Part shown: one piece after another, positions 39,951 through 49,275 of the stretch
How the letters are laid out: every line of letters begins with the position of its first letter
How positions within the stretch are numbered: the stretch's first letter is position 1
Assembly: GCA_964413535.1 (NCBI GenBank)
Contig: CAYPTB010000027.1
Location: 62,001 to 126,000 of the forward strand
Reading direction: 5' to 3'
Source of the DNA: CAYPTB01 sp964413535
Lineage (GTDB): Bacteria > Planctomycetota > UBA1135 > GCA-002686595
Length of the DNA: 64,000 bases
Translations under genes and position numbers: made by a program
Notes under the pieces: generated by a model
What the model saw: the letters and a program-made list of their open reading frames with translations, nothing else
Databases searched by the model: none
What the model was told of the DNA's origin: nothing

Positions 39951-40964
39951 ATGGCGACGATGCGTGTTGTGCAGGTCTCTCGCCCCAAGGGGCCCTTCGA
40001 GATCGTCGAGCGGAAGATCCCGGAACCGGGCGCCGGATCGGTGCGGATCAAGGTGCACGCCTGCGGCGTTTGTCACAGCGATTCGATCACCAAGGAAGGC
40101 TTGTTCCCGATCCAGTATCCGAGGGTTCCCGGACACGAGGTGACGGGCGTGATCGACGCCGTCGGAACCGGCGTGGCCGGATGGGAGGCGGGCCAACGGG
40201 TGGGCGTCGGGTGGAACGGCGGCTACTGCGGCTACTGCGACCCTTGCCGCCGCGGAGAGCTCTTCGCCTGCGTGCGCGGGCAGACGACCGGTGTCACCTA
40301 TGACGGCGGCTACGGCGAGTACATGATCGCCCCCGCCAGCGCCGTCGCGCTGATGCCGGCCGAATTGCCGCCCGTCGAGGCTGCCCCGCTCTTGTGTGCC
40401 GGCCTCACGACCTTCAACGCGCTGCGCAACAGCGGCGCGCGGCCGGGCGACGTCGTCGCCGTGCTCGGCCTGGGCGGGCTCGGCCACCTCGGGGTCCAGT
40501 ACGCCGCGAAGATGGGCTTTCGCACGGTCGGCATCGCGCGCGGGAAGGACAAGGAGCCCCTCGCCCGAAAGCTCGGCGCGTCGGTCTACATCGACAGTCA
40601 GGCCCAGGATCCGGCGGCGGAGCTCCAGGAGCTCGGCGGCGCGAAGGTCGTTCTCGCGACGGCGACGAGTGGCGAGGCGATGAGCGCGGTCCAGGGCGGC
40701 CTGGCCGTGAACGGCACCCTTCTGATCGTCGGTGCGGCCGAGTCGATGCAAGTGTCTCCCCTGTCGCTGCTCATGGGATGCCGCTCGGTCAAGGGCTGGT
40801 ACTCCGGCACGTCGATCGACTCGGAGGACACGCTCGGGTTCAGCCTGCGGAACGGCGTGCGGTCGATGAACGAGACCTATCCGCTGGAGCGCGTGACCGA
40901 AGCCTACGACCGCATGATGAGCGGCAAGGCGCGCTTCCGAGTCGTGCTCGAGATCGGAACGTAG
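39951..40964 (+). CDS. Zinc-dependent alcohol dehydrogenase
   Basis: A 337-residue medium-chain dehydrogenase. CGVCHSDSITKEGLFPIQYPRVPGHEVTGVIDAVG supplies the catalytic zinc ligands (Cys, His-Glu). The structural zinc site is CGYCDPCRRGELFAC, four cysteines. VLGLGGLGHLGVQYAAKMG is the NAD(P) fold. The family resembles AdhA/YahK-type aldehyde reductases. ATG 39951 has TGGAGGAACC directly upstream. It is complete, with an active-site set indicating a functional enzyme. The substrate alcohol or aldehyde is not predictable. Confidence 0.94.
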   Translation: MATMRVVQVSRPKGPFEIVERKIPEPGAGSVRIKVHACGVCHSDSITKEGLFPIQYPRVPGHEVTGVIDAVGTGVAGWEAGQRVGVGWNGGYCGYCDPCRRGELFACVRGQTTGVTYDGGYGEYMIAPASAVALMPAELPPVEAAPLLCAGLTTFNALRNSGARPGDVVAVLGLGGLGHLGVQYAAKMGFRTVGIARGKDKEPLARKLGASVYIDSQAQDPAAELQELGGAKVVLATATSGEAMSAVQGGLAVNGTLLIVGAAESMQVSPLSLLMGCRSVKGWYSGTSIDSEDTLGFSLRNGVRSMNETYPLERVTEAYDRMMSGKARFRVVLEIGT

Positions 40965-41166
40965 CCGGGTGATCTCTTCGACACACCGGCCGACCCGTGG
41001 CCAATCTCCCTCGGGCGCGTCATGCATCCCACACAGCCTCCGGTCGGTAGGATCCCCGGCGCTGTCGTTCCAGGAGCAGAGAGCCTCCGGTCCAGCCCGA
41101 AGGAACGCGTGACGAAGGCTCGGTCCGGAACCGGTCCGAGCCGCGCGCTTCGCATGCCGAGCGCGC

Positions 41167-42063
41167 TCAATTCGGCACCGCGGCGTCCACGCGCGGGGTC
41201 TGGCCGCGCAGGACGGAGTTGTCGGCGAAGAGGCGCGTTTGGTCGACGACGGGTGTTGCGAGGAGCGCTTCGACGTCGATCTGGCCGGATTGGGCGTAGG
41301 CGTCCAGCGCGTTCTGCCAGCAGCAGAGCTCGACTGCGCGCGCGTCGATGCCGCGCTCGAGCATGAGCTTGGCGGTCTTCGGCACGGACAGGGGGTCGCT
41401 GACGCCCCAGTCGGCGGAGCTGTCGACGATCAGGCGCTCCGGGCCGTAGCGCTTCACGATCTCGACCATCCGCTCGCTGCCCATCTTCGTGTGCGGGTAG
41501 ATCGTGAACGCGGCCCACGCGCCGCTCTCGAGCGTGTCCTCGACCGTCTCCTCGGTGTTGTGGTCGACGACGAGCTTGGCCATGTCGACGCCCAGGTGCG
41601 CGGCGACCTCGAGCGTGCGCACGATGCCGCGCTGCTTGTCGCGGTGCGGCGAGTGGATCATGATCGGCATGTCGCTCTCGACCGCGAAGGCCATCTGCAC
41701 CTCGAGCGCGTGCTCCTCGGCCGGCGTGATCTCGTCGTAGCCGATCTCCCCCACCGCCACGACGCCCTGCTTGAGCGCGAAGCGCGGCACGAGCTCGAGC
41801 ACCTCCTTCGCGAGCGCCTCGTTGTTGGCCTCCTTGGCGTTCAGGCCGATGGCGCAGAAGTGCGCGACACCGAACTGCGCGGCGCGGAAGCGCTCCCAGC
41901 CGATCAGGCTCGAGAAGTAGTCGACGAACGTGTCGACGCCCGTGCGCGGCTGGCCGAGCCAGAAGGCTGGCTCGACGATCGCGCGCACGCCCGCCTTGGC
42001 CATGGCCTGGTAGTCGTCCGTCGTGCGGCTCGTCATGTGGATGTGCGGGTCGAAGAAGCGCAT
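41167..42063 (-). CDS. eboC: EboC, TatD-family metal hydrolase of the ebo cluster
   Basis: A 298-residue protein. MRFFDPHIHMTSRTTDDYQAMAKAGVRAIVEPAFWLGQPRTGVDTFVDYF is the EboC start, including the HxH metal motif. GEIGYDEIT carries the metal-binding glutamate, MIHSPHRDKQRG and VVDHNTEET the histidines, and IVDSSADWG the final aspartate. The TatD-like fold is complete. EboC is found next to EboA in the ebo cluster, linked to export of scytonemin monomers in cyanobacteria and eustigmatophyte-associated bacteria. It lies 30 bp downstream of eboA on the same strand, which supports the assignment. The reaction is unknown. Confidence 0.85.
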   Translation of the reverse strand: MRFFDPHIHMTSRTTDDYQAMAKAGVRAIVEPAFWLGQPRTGVDTFVDYFSSLIGWERFRAAQFGVAHFCAIGLNAKEANNEALAKEVLELVPRFALKQGVVAVGEIGYDEITPAEEHALEVQMAFAVESDMPIMIHSPHRDKQRGIVRTLEVAAHLGVDMAKLVVDHNTEETVEDTLESGAWAAFTIYPHTKMGSERMVEIVKRYGPERLIVDSSADWGVSDPLSVPKTAKLMLERGIDARAVELCCWQNALDAYAQSGQIDVEALLATPVVDQTRLFADNSVLRGQTPRVDAAVPN

Positions 42064-42093
42064 GGGGTTGGCCTTGTCCGTTCGAAGCTTCTG

Positions 42094-42993
42094 TCAGGGG
42101 GTCGCCCGGAGTCGATCGAGGTCCCGGAACGCGCGCTGGTGGAAGTCGCCGCCCTCTGCGCGCCGCAGGCGCTTCGCCACACGCTCGTCCCGCTCGCGTT
42201 CCATGGCGCGGCGCAGGAGCCCGAGCTCGCCCGCGCGCGCGAGCGCGATCCCGGCGGCCGCGCGTCCGATCGGCGGACCGCTCTCGAGCTCGCGCTCGAG
42301 GGCGGCGGTCGCGCGCCCGCCGCCGTACGGCCCGAGGCACAGCCACAGCTCGGGCTGGACCTCGCGCCCGGCGCTGCGCCGCTCGTCGACCAGATCGAGC
42401 GCCATGCGCGCGAGCTCGTCCGAGAGCCTCTCGTCCAGTCCGTGGACGCGCCACAGCGGCGCGCCGACGAACACGCACTTCACGACGCACTGCCGCCACG
42501 CCAGGTCGTCGAAGCAGCGAAACGGGAACGGGGTGTCGCACGCGACCGCCTCGAAGACGGTGCGCATGTTCGTGCGGCAGCCCTCGGCGCCGCGCCGGGC
42601 GAAGCGCTCGGGCTCGGGCAGGAGGGCGAGCGTCGCGTACAGCGCGACGAGCTCGCCCTCGTCGGCGAAACGGAACGCATCCTCGAGCGCGCGCGCGCCG
42701 GAGTCCAGGGCGAGATCGCCGCGCGCGAGCACGAGCGACGCGCGCAGCGCCGTGAGCAGGCTCCAGCGCTCCGGGTTCCAGCCCGGGACGATCCGCTCGG
42801 CCCGCACGAGATCCTCCGGGCGCGGCTCGAGGGGCGCGGAGCGCGCGTGGCGCGAGGCCAGCGCGAGGAGCGAGCAGAAACGCGCGTCCGAAGCTCCCGC
42901 GATCTCCGCCACGGCCGTCGCGCGCCAATCGGCCCCGCGGCCGTCGAGCCGCGTCGCGAGCAGCTCCGCGAGGAACTCCGCCGTCGCGCTCAC
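42094..42993 (-). CDS. eboA: EboA family protein
   Basis: A 299-residue protein starting at GTG. The central run EGCRTNMRTVFEAVACDTPFPFRCFDDLAWRQCVVKCVFVGAPLWRVHGLDERLSDELARMALDLVDERRSAGREVQPELW is the EboA signature (RTN...VFEAI...NP.P.....WNQMVLK..F....I.GLD.R....LA.......ER.AAGR.V). It carries an alanine- and arginine-rich C-terminal extension of about 80 residues not typical of cyanobacterial EboA. Its role in the ebo pathway is not biochemically defined. With eboC it forms a two-gene unit; eboB, D, E and F are not in the window. Confidence 0.82.
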   Translation of the reverse strand: MSATAEFLAELLATRLDGRGADWRATAVAEIAGASDARFCSLLALASRHARSAPLEPRPEDLVRAERIVPGWNPERWSLLTALRASLVLARGDLALDSGARALEDAFRFADEGELVALYATLALLPEPERFARRGAEGCRTNMRTVFEAVACDTPFPFRCFDDLAWRQCVVKCVFVGAPLWRVHGLDERLSDELARMALDLVDERRSAGREVQPELWLCLGPYGGGRATAALERELESGPPIGRAAAGIALARAGELGLLRRAMERERDERVAKRLRRAEGGDFHQRAFRDLDRLRATP

Positions 42994-43345
42994 GCCTCGC
43001 GCGCTCCCCGTGTGACGCGCGGGACGCGCGGGACGCGCGAGGTGGCGCGCGCGCGCCGAGGTCCGCGGCGCCCGCTCGCGGCGGCGGTGCGGCGGCGCTT
43101 CGGAGCGGATCGAGGGGACATGGCGGATCGGCGCGCGGCGGCGCGCAGAGAAAGCGCACCATCATGGAGCGCGGGCTCCGGACGGGAAAGGGCTCCGTTC
43201 CCCGGCCATGCGATCGGACGGCCGCGCGCGGTCCGGCCGGGCGCGGCGAGCGCGCGATCGACACCCGCGCGATCCGAGCGCTACGCTCTCCCCCCGCTCG
43301 GTCCTCGAGCGCTCCGCCGAGGTCGAAAGGACCCCCGCCCACCCC
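42994..43345. other. Intergenic stretch between eboA and pruA, no gene seen
   Basis: About 350 very GC-rich bases separate the divergent eboA and pruA genes and should include both promoters. Three copies of a 9-bp unit GACGCGCGG lie at 43014-43040. No open frame here has credible content. Confidence 0.5.
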
Positions 43346-44971
<1,626 letters not shown>

Positions 44972-44984
44972 GTCGACGGCTTCC

Positions 44985-45470
44985 ATGACCCTGCGCTCCG
45001 CCCACGCCGACGACGCCGATCTGCTCGCGCCGGTGCTCCGCGAGCGCGACGACGCCACGGGCTTCAACGGCCGACCGTGGCACCCGTGGGCGCTCGTGCC
45101 GTGGGCCGTCTTCGCCGGCGCGATCGGCACGGGCGCGCTCTACGCCGTGAACTTCCATCGCCTGGGCCAGCGGCGCGCGGTCGTTTCGTGCGCGCTCGCC
45201 TTCGCCGCGTTGGCGATCCTCCTGACCTGGATGCCCTTCCTGCTGGACGCTCGAGCGCGCGAGTCGACGAAGCTCGTCACGCGTGCCGTCCCGGTGATCC
45301 TGGGCGCGATCGCCGCGGGGCTCCAGCAGCAGCGCTTCCGCGTCTTCGCGAACAGCGGCGGCGATGTACCGGGAACGCTGCGCGTCGGGCTGCTCGCGAT
45401 CGCGTTCGGCCTGGCTTGCCACGTCGCGCTCGGAGTCGTGTTCGTGGCGGCGTTGGGAGACCCGGCGTGA
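44985..45470 (+). CDS. Small membrane protein, copy 1 of a duplicated pair
   Basis: A 161-residue protein with three hydrophobic helices (WAVFAGAIGTGALYAVNFHRL, AVVSCALAFAALAILLTWMPFLL, VGLLAIAFGLACHVALGVVFVAAL) around the conserved block ATGFNGRPWHPWALVPW. No family is recognised. A second version of the same gene lies at 46520-47002 and shares the TGF, GRPW/GKPW and MNFHRLG-type blocks. It is 13 bp from pruA. The start codon of the following TPR gene overlaps its stop (GTGA). Confidence 0.78.
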   Translation: MTLRSAHADDADLLAPVLRERDDATGFNGRPWHPWALVPWAVFAGAIGTGALYAVNFHRLGQRRAVVSCALAFAALAILLTWMPFLLDARARESTKLVTRAVPVILGAIAAGLQQQRFRVFANSGGDVPGTLRVGLLAIAFGLACHVALGVVFVAALGDPA

Positions 45471-46387
45471 CGGGCGAAGGCGCCGCGCGCGCGCGCGAGG
45501 AGCTCGAGCGCGGTCACGCGAAGGCCGAGCACTTCCTCGGCATCGGCCGCATCGACCTCGCCGAGCGCGAGATCGCCGCCCTCTTGCGCGCGGATCCCGA
45601 CGACGGCGCTGCGCACCTGTTGCGCACCCGGGCCCTCCTCGGCAAGGAGCTCGTGGACGAAGCCGAGACTGCGCTCCAGGACGCCCTGCGTTGCGATCCC
45701 GAGTCGATCCCCGCGATCGCGCTGCAGGGCACCCTGCGCGCGCACCGCGGGCTGCACCGCGAGGCCGAGGAGATCTTCCTCGCCGCGCTCCGGCTCGCGC
45801 CCGGCATTCCGGCCCTGTGGGTGCTGTACGGCGAGCTCCTCGTGAAGACGGGTCACATGGACAAGGCCGAGCGCGTCGCGCGCCGAGCGCTGGCCCTCGA
45901 TCCCGACGACGAGTCCGCCCACGGGCTCCTCGGGCGCGTGCTGGCCAGCGGCTGGCGCGCGCGACTGGGCGTGCGTCACGGCGAGCGCGGCGTCGCGCTC
46001 GCGCCCGACAGCGATGCGACGCACGCGTCGCTCGGCTACACCTACCTGCACTCGGGCCATCCGTTCCGCGCGCGGCGCCACCTGCGCGAGGCGCTGCGCC
46101 TCGATCCGACCGACGCCGACCTCCAAGCCGCCTACCTCGAAGCCGACACGGCCTGTCGCCTCGTCTACCTCCCGATGTACTGGTGGTCGCACCTCGTCGA
46201 CCGCCTGCCGGGCAAGCAAGTGGGCGCGTGGGTGATCTTCATCGTCGTGCTGCAAGGCCTGCGCTGGCTCGACGCGCCGGAGCTCGTCATCGGCGTCTTC
46301 GCCTTCGGCTACCTGCTGCTCGTCGTCTACACCTGGGTCGCCCACCACCTCGTCCGCGCCTGGATCCGCTTCTTCCCGGCGCGCTGA
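45467..46387 (+). CDS. TPR-repeat membrane-anchored protein, copy 1
   Basis: A 306-residue protein starting at GTG within the stop of the preceding membrane-protein gene. About 220 residues form five to six TPR helices (HAKAEHFLGIGRIDLAEREIAALLRADPDDGAAHLL, TALQDALRCDPESIPAIALQGTLRAHRGLHREAEEIFLAALRLAP). Two C-terminal membrane segments follow (VGAWVIFIVVLQGLRWL, LVIGVFAFGYLLLVVYTWVAHHL). A paralogue at 46999-47913 has the same layout. It may scaffold a membrane complex with the neighbouring small protein and the AAA ATPase; this is inferred from gene order only. Confidence 0.8.
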   Translation: MTGEGAARAREELERGHAKAEHFLGIGRIDLAEREIAALLRADPDDGAAHLLRTRALLGKELVDEAETALQDALRCDPESIPAIALQGTLRAHRGLHREAEEIFLAALRLAPGIPALWVLYGELLVKTGHMDKAERVARRALALDPDDESAHGLLGRVLASGWRARLGVRHGERGVALAPDSDATHASLGYTYLHSGHPFRARRHLREALRLDPTDADLQAAYLEADTACRLVYLPMYWWSHLVDRLPGKQVGAWVIFIVVLQGLRWLDAPELVIGVFAFGYLLLVVYTWVAHHLVRAWIRFFPAR

Positions 46388-46519
46388 ACCCGAAGCGTGC
46401 CGCCGGCGAAGTTGCTGCCGACGGAGGTCGTTCTCCCCTCGATTCCGCCCCAATGAGTTCGACCAAGGGAGCTGCCGATAGACGAGCGGCGCCCACCGCA
46501 TCTCGCGCGCGCCGCCCCG

Positions 46520-47002
46520 ATGACCCGGCCTACCGCTCGCCCAGACAGCGACCTACTCGTGCCGGTACTTGCGGAGGTGGACGACGCGACGGGCTTCTGC
46601 GGCAAGCCATGGGATCCGACGGGATTCCTCCCTTGGACCCTCTTGGCCGGTCCGGTCGGCACGGGCTTCTTCTACGTCATGAACTTCCACCGGCTCGGTC
46701 GAAGGAGCGCGGTTCTCGTCTGGACGCCCGTTTTCCTCGCCATGTCGCTCCTCTTCTCCTGGGGAGCGGTTCGGTTCGATACGGAGCTGTCACTCACGAC
46801 CAAGCTCGCGGTGCGCGCCGTTTCATCGCTCGTTGCCGCGATCATCGTGCGAATTCAAGAACGTCGCTTTCACGTGTACCTCGAAAGTGGAGGCGATCCG
46901 GAGTTCGCCTACAAACCGGGCTTCGTCGCGGTCGTCATGGGCGTGATCTCGGACGTCGCGCTCCAGAACGGTTTGGTGGAGTTGTCGGGAGTTCGGTCGT
47001 GA
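46520..47002 (+). CDS. Small membrane protein, copy 2 of the duplicated pair
   Basis: A 160-residue paralogue of the protein at 44985-45470. DDATGFCGKPWDPTGFLPWTLLAGPVGTGFFYVMNFHRLGRRSAVL aligns block by block with copy 1. Membrane segments are in the same places. Its base composition is less GC-rich than copy 1, so the copies are old, or one was imported. The stop overlaps the GTG of the next TPR gene exactly as in copy 1. Confidence 0.78.
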   Translation: MTRPTARPDSDLLVPVLAEVDDATGFCGKPWDPTGFLPWTLLAGPVGTGFFYVMNFHRLGRRSAVLVWTPVFLAMSLLFSWGAVRFDTELSLTTKLAVRAVSSLVAAIIVRIQERRFHVYLESGGDPEFAYKPGFVAVVMGVISDVALQNGLVELSGVRS

Positions 47003-47913
47003 CCGGTCGAACCGAATCTCGTCCGGTTCAGTCCCGCGGCCACGAGAAGGCGGAGCATTTCCTCGCCATCGGTCGCATCGACCTCGCGGAGCGCGAGATC
47101 GACGCGCTCCTGCGCGCGAATCCAGACGATGGGTCCGTACACCTACTGCGCGCGCAGGCCCTGATCGGCAGGGAACTCGTCGACGAAGCCGAGTGCGCTG
47201 TCGGGGAGGCGCTGCGCTGCGACCCACGCTCGATTCGAGCACTCGCCCTACGCGGCGCGATCCGCGCCTATCGCGGGCACCACCGCGAAGCCGAGGAGAT
47301 CTTCCTCGCCGCCCTGCGGCTTGCTCCTCATGAAACGGGGTTGTGGATCGCGTACGGAGAGCTCCTGGCGAAGACGGGGCACTTGGCGAAAGCAGAGCAC
47401 ACCGCGCGCCATTCCTTGTCACTCGATCCCCGCGACGAGGCCGCGCACGGCCTCCTCGGTCACATCCTCGCCAAAAGGGGGCTTGGACGACTCGGTGTGC
47501 AACACGGAGAAAGGGGCGTCGCGCTCCTTCCGGAGGACGACGGGACGCACGTAGCGCTCGCGGAAGCCTACCTGCGGTCCGGCCATCCTTACCGTGCGCG
47601 GCGCCACCTGCGTGAAGCGCTGCGGCTCGATCCGAGCGACGTCAACCTCCAGGCACGTCACGAAGAGGCCGACATGGCCTGCATGTGGATCCTGCTTCCA
47701 CTGTACGGGTGGTCTCTCTTCGTCGAGCGTGTGCCGGGCAAGCACATCGGCGTGTGGGCCCTTCTCATAGCCATCTTGTTGACGATGAGCTGGTTCCAAG
47801 TGCCGGAAAAGGCAATGATTCCATTGATCGGCCTCTACTTGAATATGTGTCTCTACCCGTGCATCGCGTACCCCCTCGGCCGAGTTTGGGTGCACCATTT
47901 TCCGACCCGATGA
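46999..47913 (+). CDS. TPR-repeat membrane-anchored protein, copy 2
   Basis: A 304-residue paralogue of the TPR protein at 45467-46387, starting at GTG within the preceding stop. GHEKAEHFLAIGRIDLAEREIDALLRANPDDGSVHLL corresponds to the first TPR of copy 1, and the last repeats (HPYRARRHLREALRLDPSD) are almost the same. The C-terminal membrane segments differ in sequence (ILLTMSWFQVPEKAMIPLIGLYLNMCLYPCIA). Its stop overlaps the ATG of the AAA ATPase gene by four bases, tying the two. Confidence 0.8.
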   Translation: MTGRTESRPVQSRGHEKAEHFLAIGRIDLAEREIDALLRANPDDGSVHLLRAQALIGRELVDEAECAVGEALRCDPRSIRALALRGAIRAYRGHHREAEEIFLAALRLAPHETGLWIAYGELLAKTGHLAKAEHTARHSLSLDPRDEAAHGLLGHILAKRGLGRLGVQHGERGVALLPEDDGTHVALAEAYLRSGHPYRARRHLREALRLDPSDVNLQARHEEADMACMWILLPLYGWSLFVERVPGKHIGVWALLIAILLTMSWFQVPEKAMIPLIGLYLNMCLYPCIAYPLGRVWVHHFPTR

Positions 47914-49232
47914 ATCACGACGACCCTTCACACGACGTACTCTCCGCGCTTCAGCGCGTGCTCGAGAGCGATCCGCAGAACGGCGCGCTGTGGCTGCATT
48001 ACGCGGAGCTCCTGCACGCCGCGGGGAAGCCCGCCGAAGCCGTGCTCGCGCTGCGCTCGGCGGCCGAGATCGATTCGGTGCGCCACCAGGCGTCGAAGCG
48101 GCTCGTGCCGCTCCTTCGCGAGACCGGGCAGCTCGCCGAAGCGCTCATTCGTGCCGAAGCGCTGCTCGCGAAGGGCGAGGACGCGGAGCTGCGCCGTGAG
48201 CTCGAGCTCGTCGAACGAGCGCGCGGAAAGGTAGAGACGCCTCTCGAAGCCCCCCCCTCCGGGACGCCTGCGCCCGGGACGCCCGCGCCCGGGACGCCGG
48301 CGCTCGCGGGCGTGAGCGAGGGACCGCTCGACACCGCCGCGTGGGCCGAGCAGTTCGACTGGGGCGACCTGCGCGTCACGTTCGGCGACGTCGCCGGCCT
48401 GGAGGACGTCAAGCGCCAGATCAAGTTGCGCGTACTCGCGCCCATGCAGAACCCCGACGTCTACCGCGCCTTCAAGCGCGAGGGCGGCGGCGGACTCCTC
48501 TTGTACGGTCCGCCCGGGTGCGGCAAGACGTTCATCGCGCGCGCCACGGCCGGCGAGATCGGCGCGCGCTTCGTGTCCGTGACGATCCACGAGATCGTCG
48601 ACAAGTTCTGGGGCGAGAGCGAGAAGCTCGTGCACGCGCTGTTCGAGGACGCGCGCAAGAACCAGCCCACGGTGCTGTTCTTCGACGAGTTCGACGCGCT
48701 CGGCACCTCGCGCGGGGGCAGCGACTCGCAATTCTGGAAGACGCTCGTCGACCAGCTCCTGCAGGAGATGGACGGGATCGGCCGCAACAACGCCGGCGTG
48801 CTCGTGTTCGCCGCCACGAACATGCCGTGGAGCGTCGACGCCGCGTTCCGCCGGCCCGGTCGCTTCGACCGCGTGATCTTCGTGCCGCCGCCCGACGCCG
48901 CGGCGCGCGCCGAGATCCTCGCGCGGCACGCCGCAGAGCTCCCCGGCGGCGCCGCGCTCGCGTTGGAGGAGACCGTGCGGAGGACGGAGCTCTTCACGGG
49001 CGCCGACCTCCGGTCCCTGTGCGAACGCGCCGCCGAGCGGGCCCTCGAGCACTCGCTCGAGAGCGGCGAGGTGCAGGCGGTGACGGCCGCGGACCTCGCG
49101 CGCGCGCTCTCGGAGGCGAAGAGCACCGCCATCGAGTGGCTCACGACGGCGCGCAACTACGCGCGCTACGCCAACGACGGCGGCCAGTACGACGAGCTCG
49201 CGACCTACCTGAAGAAGCAGAAGCGCTGGTGA
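47910..49232 (+). CDS. AAA ATPase with N-terminal TPR-like region
   Basis: A 440-residue protein beginning at an ATG that overlaps the TPR gene's stop. Residues 1-110 are TPR-like (QNGALWLHYAELLHAAGKPAEAVLALRSAAEIDSVRHQASKRLVP). A linker with the repeat GTPAPGTPAPGTP is encoded by a 15-bp tandem duplication. From about residue 155 a classical AAA domain follows: YGPPGCGKTFIARATA (Walker A), VLFFDEFDALG (Walker B), sensor AATNMPW and arginine finger RRPGRFDRVIF. It resembles the CDC48/katanin/spastin group. With the duplicated TPR/membrane genes it probably forms one functional unit; the process is unknown. Confidence 0.87.
   Translation: MNHDDPSHDVLSALQRVLESDPQNGALWLHYAELLHAAGKPAEAVLALRSAAEIDSVRHQASKRLVPLLRETGQLAEALIRAEALLAKGEDAELRRELELVERARGKVETPLEAPPSGTPAPGTPAPGTPALAGVSEGPLDTAAWAEQFDWGDLRVTFGDVAGLEDVKRQIKLRVLAPMQNPDVYRAFKREGGGGLLLYGPPGCGKTFIARATAGEIGARFVSVTIHEIVDKFWGESEKLVHALFEDARKNQPTVLFFDEFDALGTSRGGSDSQFWKTLVDQLLQEMDGIGRNNAGVLVFAATNMPWSVDAAFRRPGRFDRVIFVPPPDAAARAEILARHAAELPGGAALALEETVRRTELFTGADLRSLCERAAERALEHSLESGEVQAVTAADLARALSEAKSTAIEWLTTARNYARYANDGGQYDELATYLKKQKRW
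48261..48305 (+). repeat. 15-bp tandem repeat, three copies, in frame
   Basis: GGGACGCCTGCGCCC and two near-copies in a row encode GTPAP repeats in the linker between the TPR-like part and the AAA domain. Confidence 0.88.
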
Positions 49233-49275
49233 GCGCCTCGGGAAGCCCCGCTCTGCCCGCTACCGGACGCGGACA

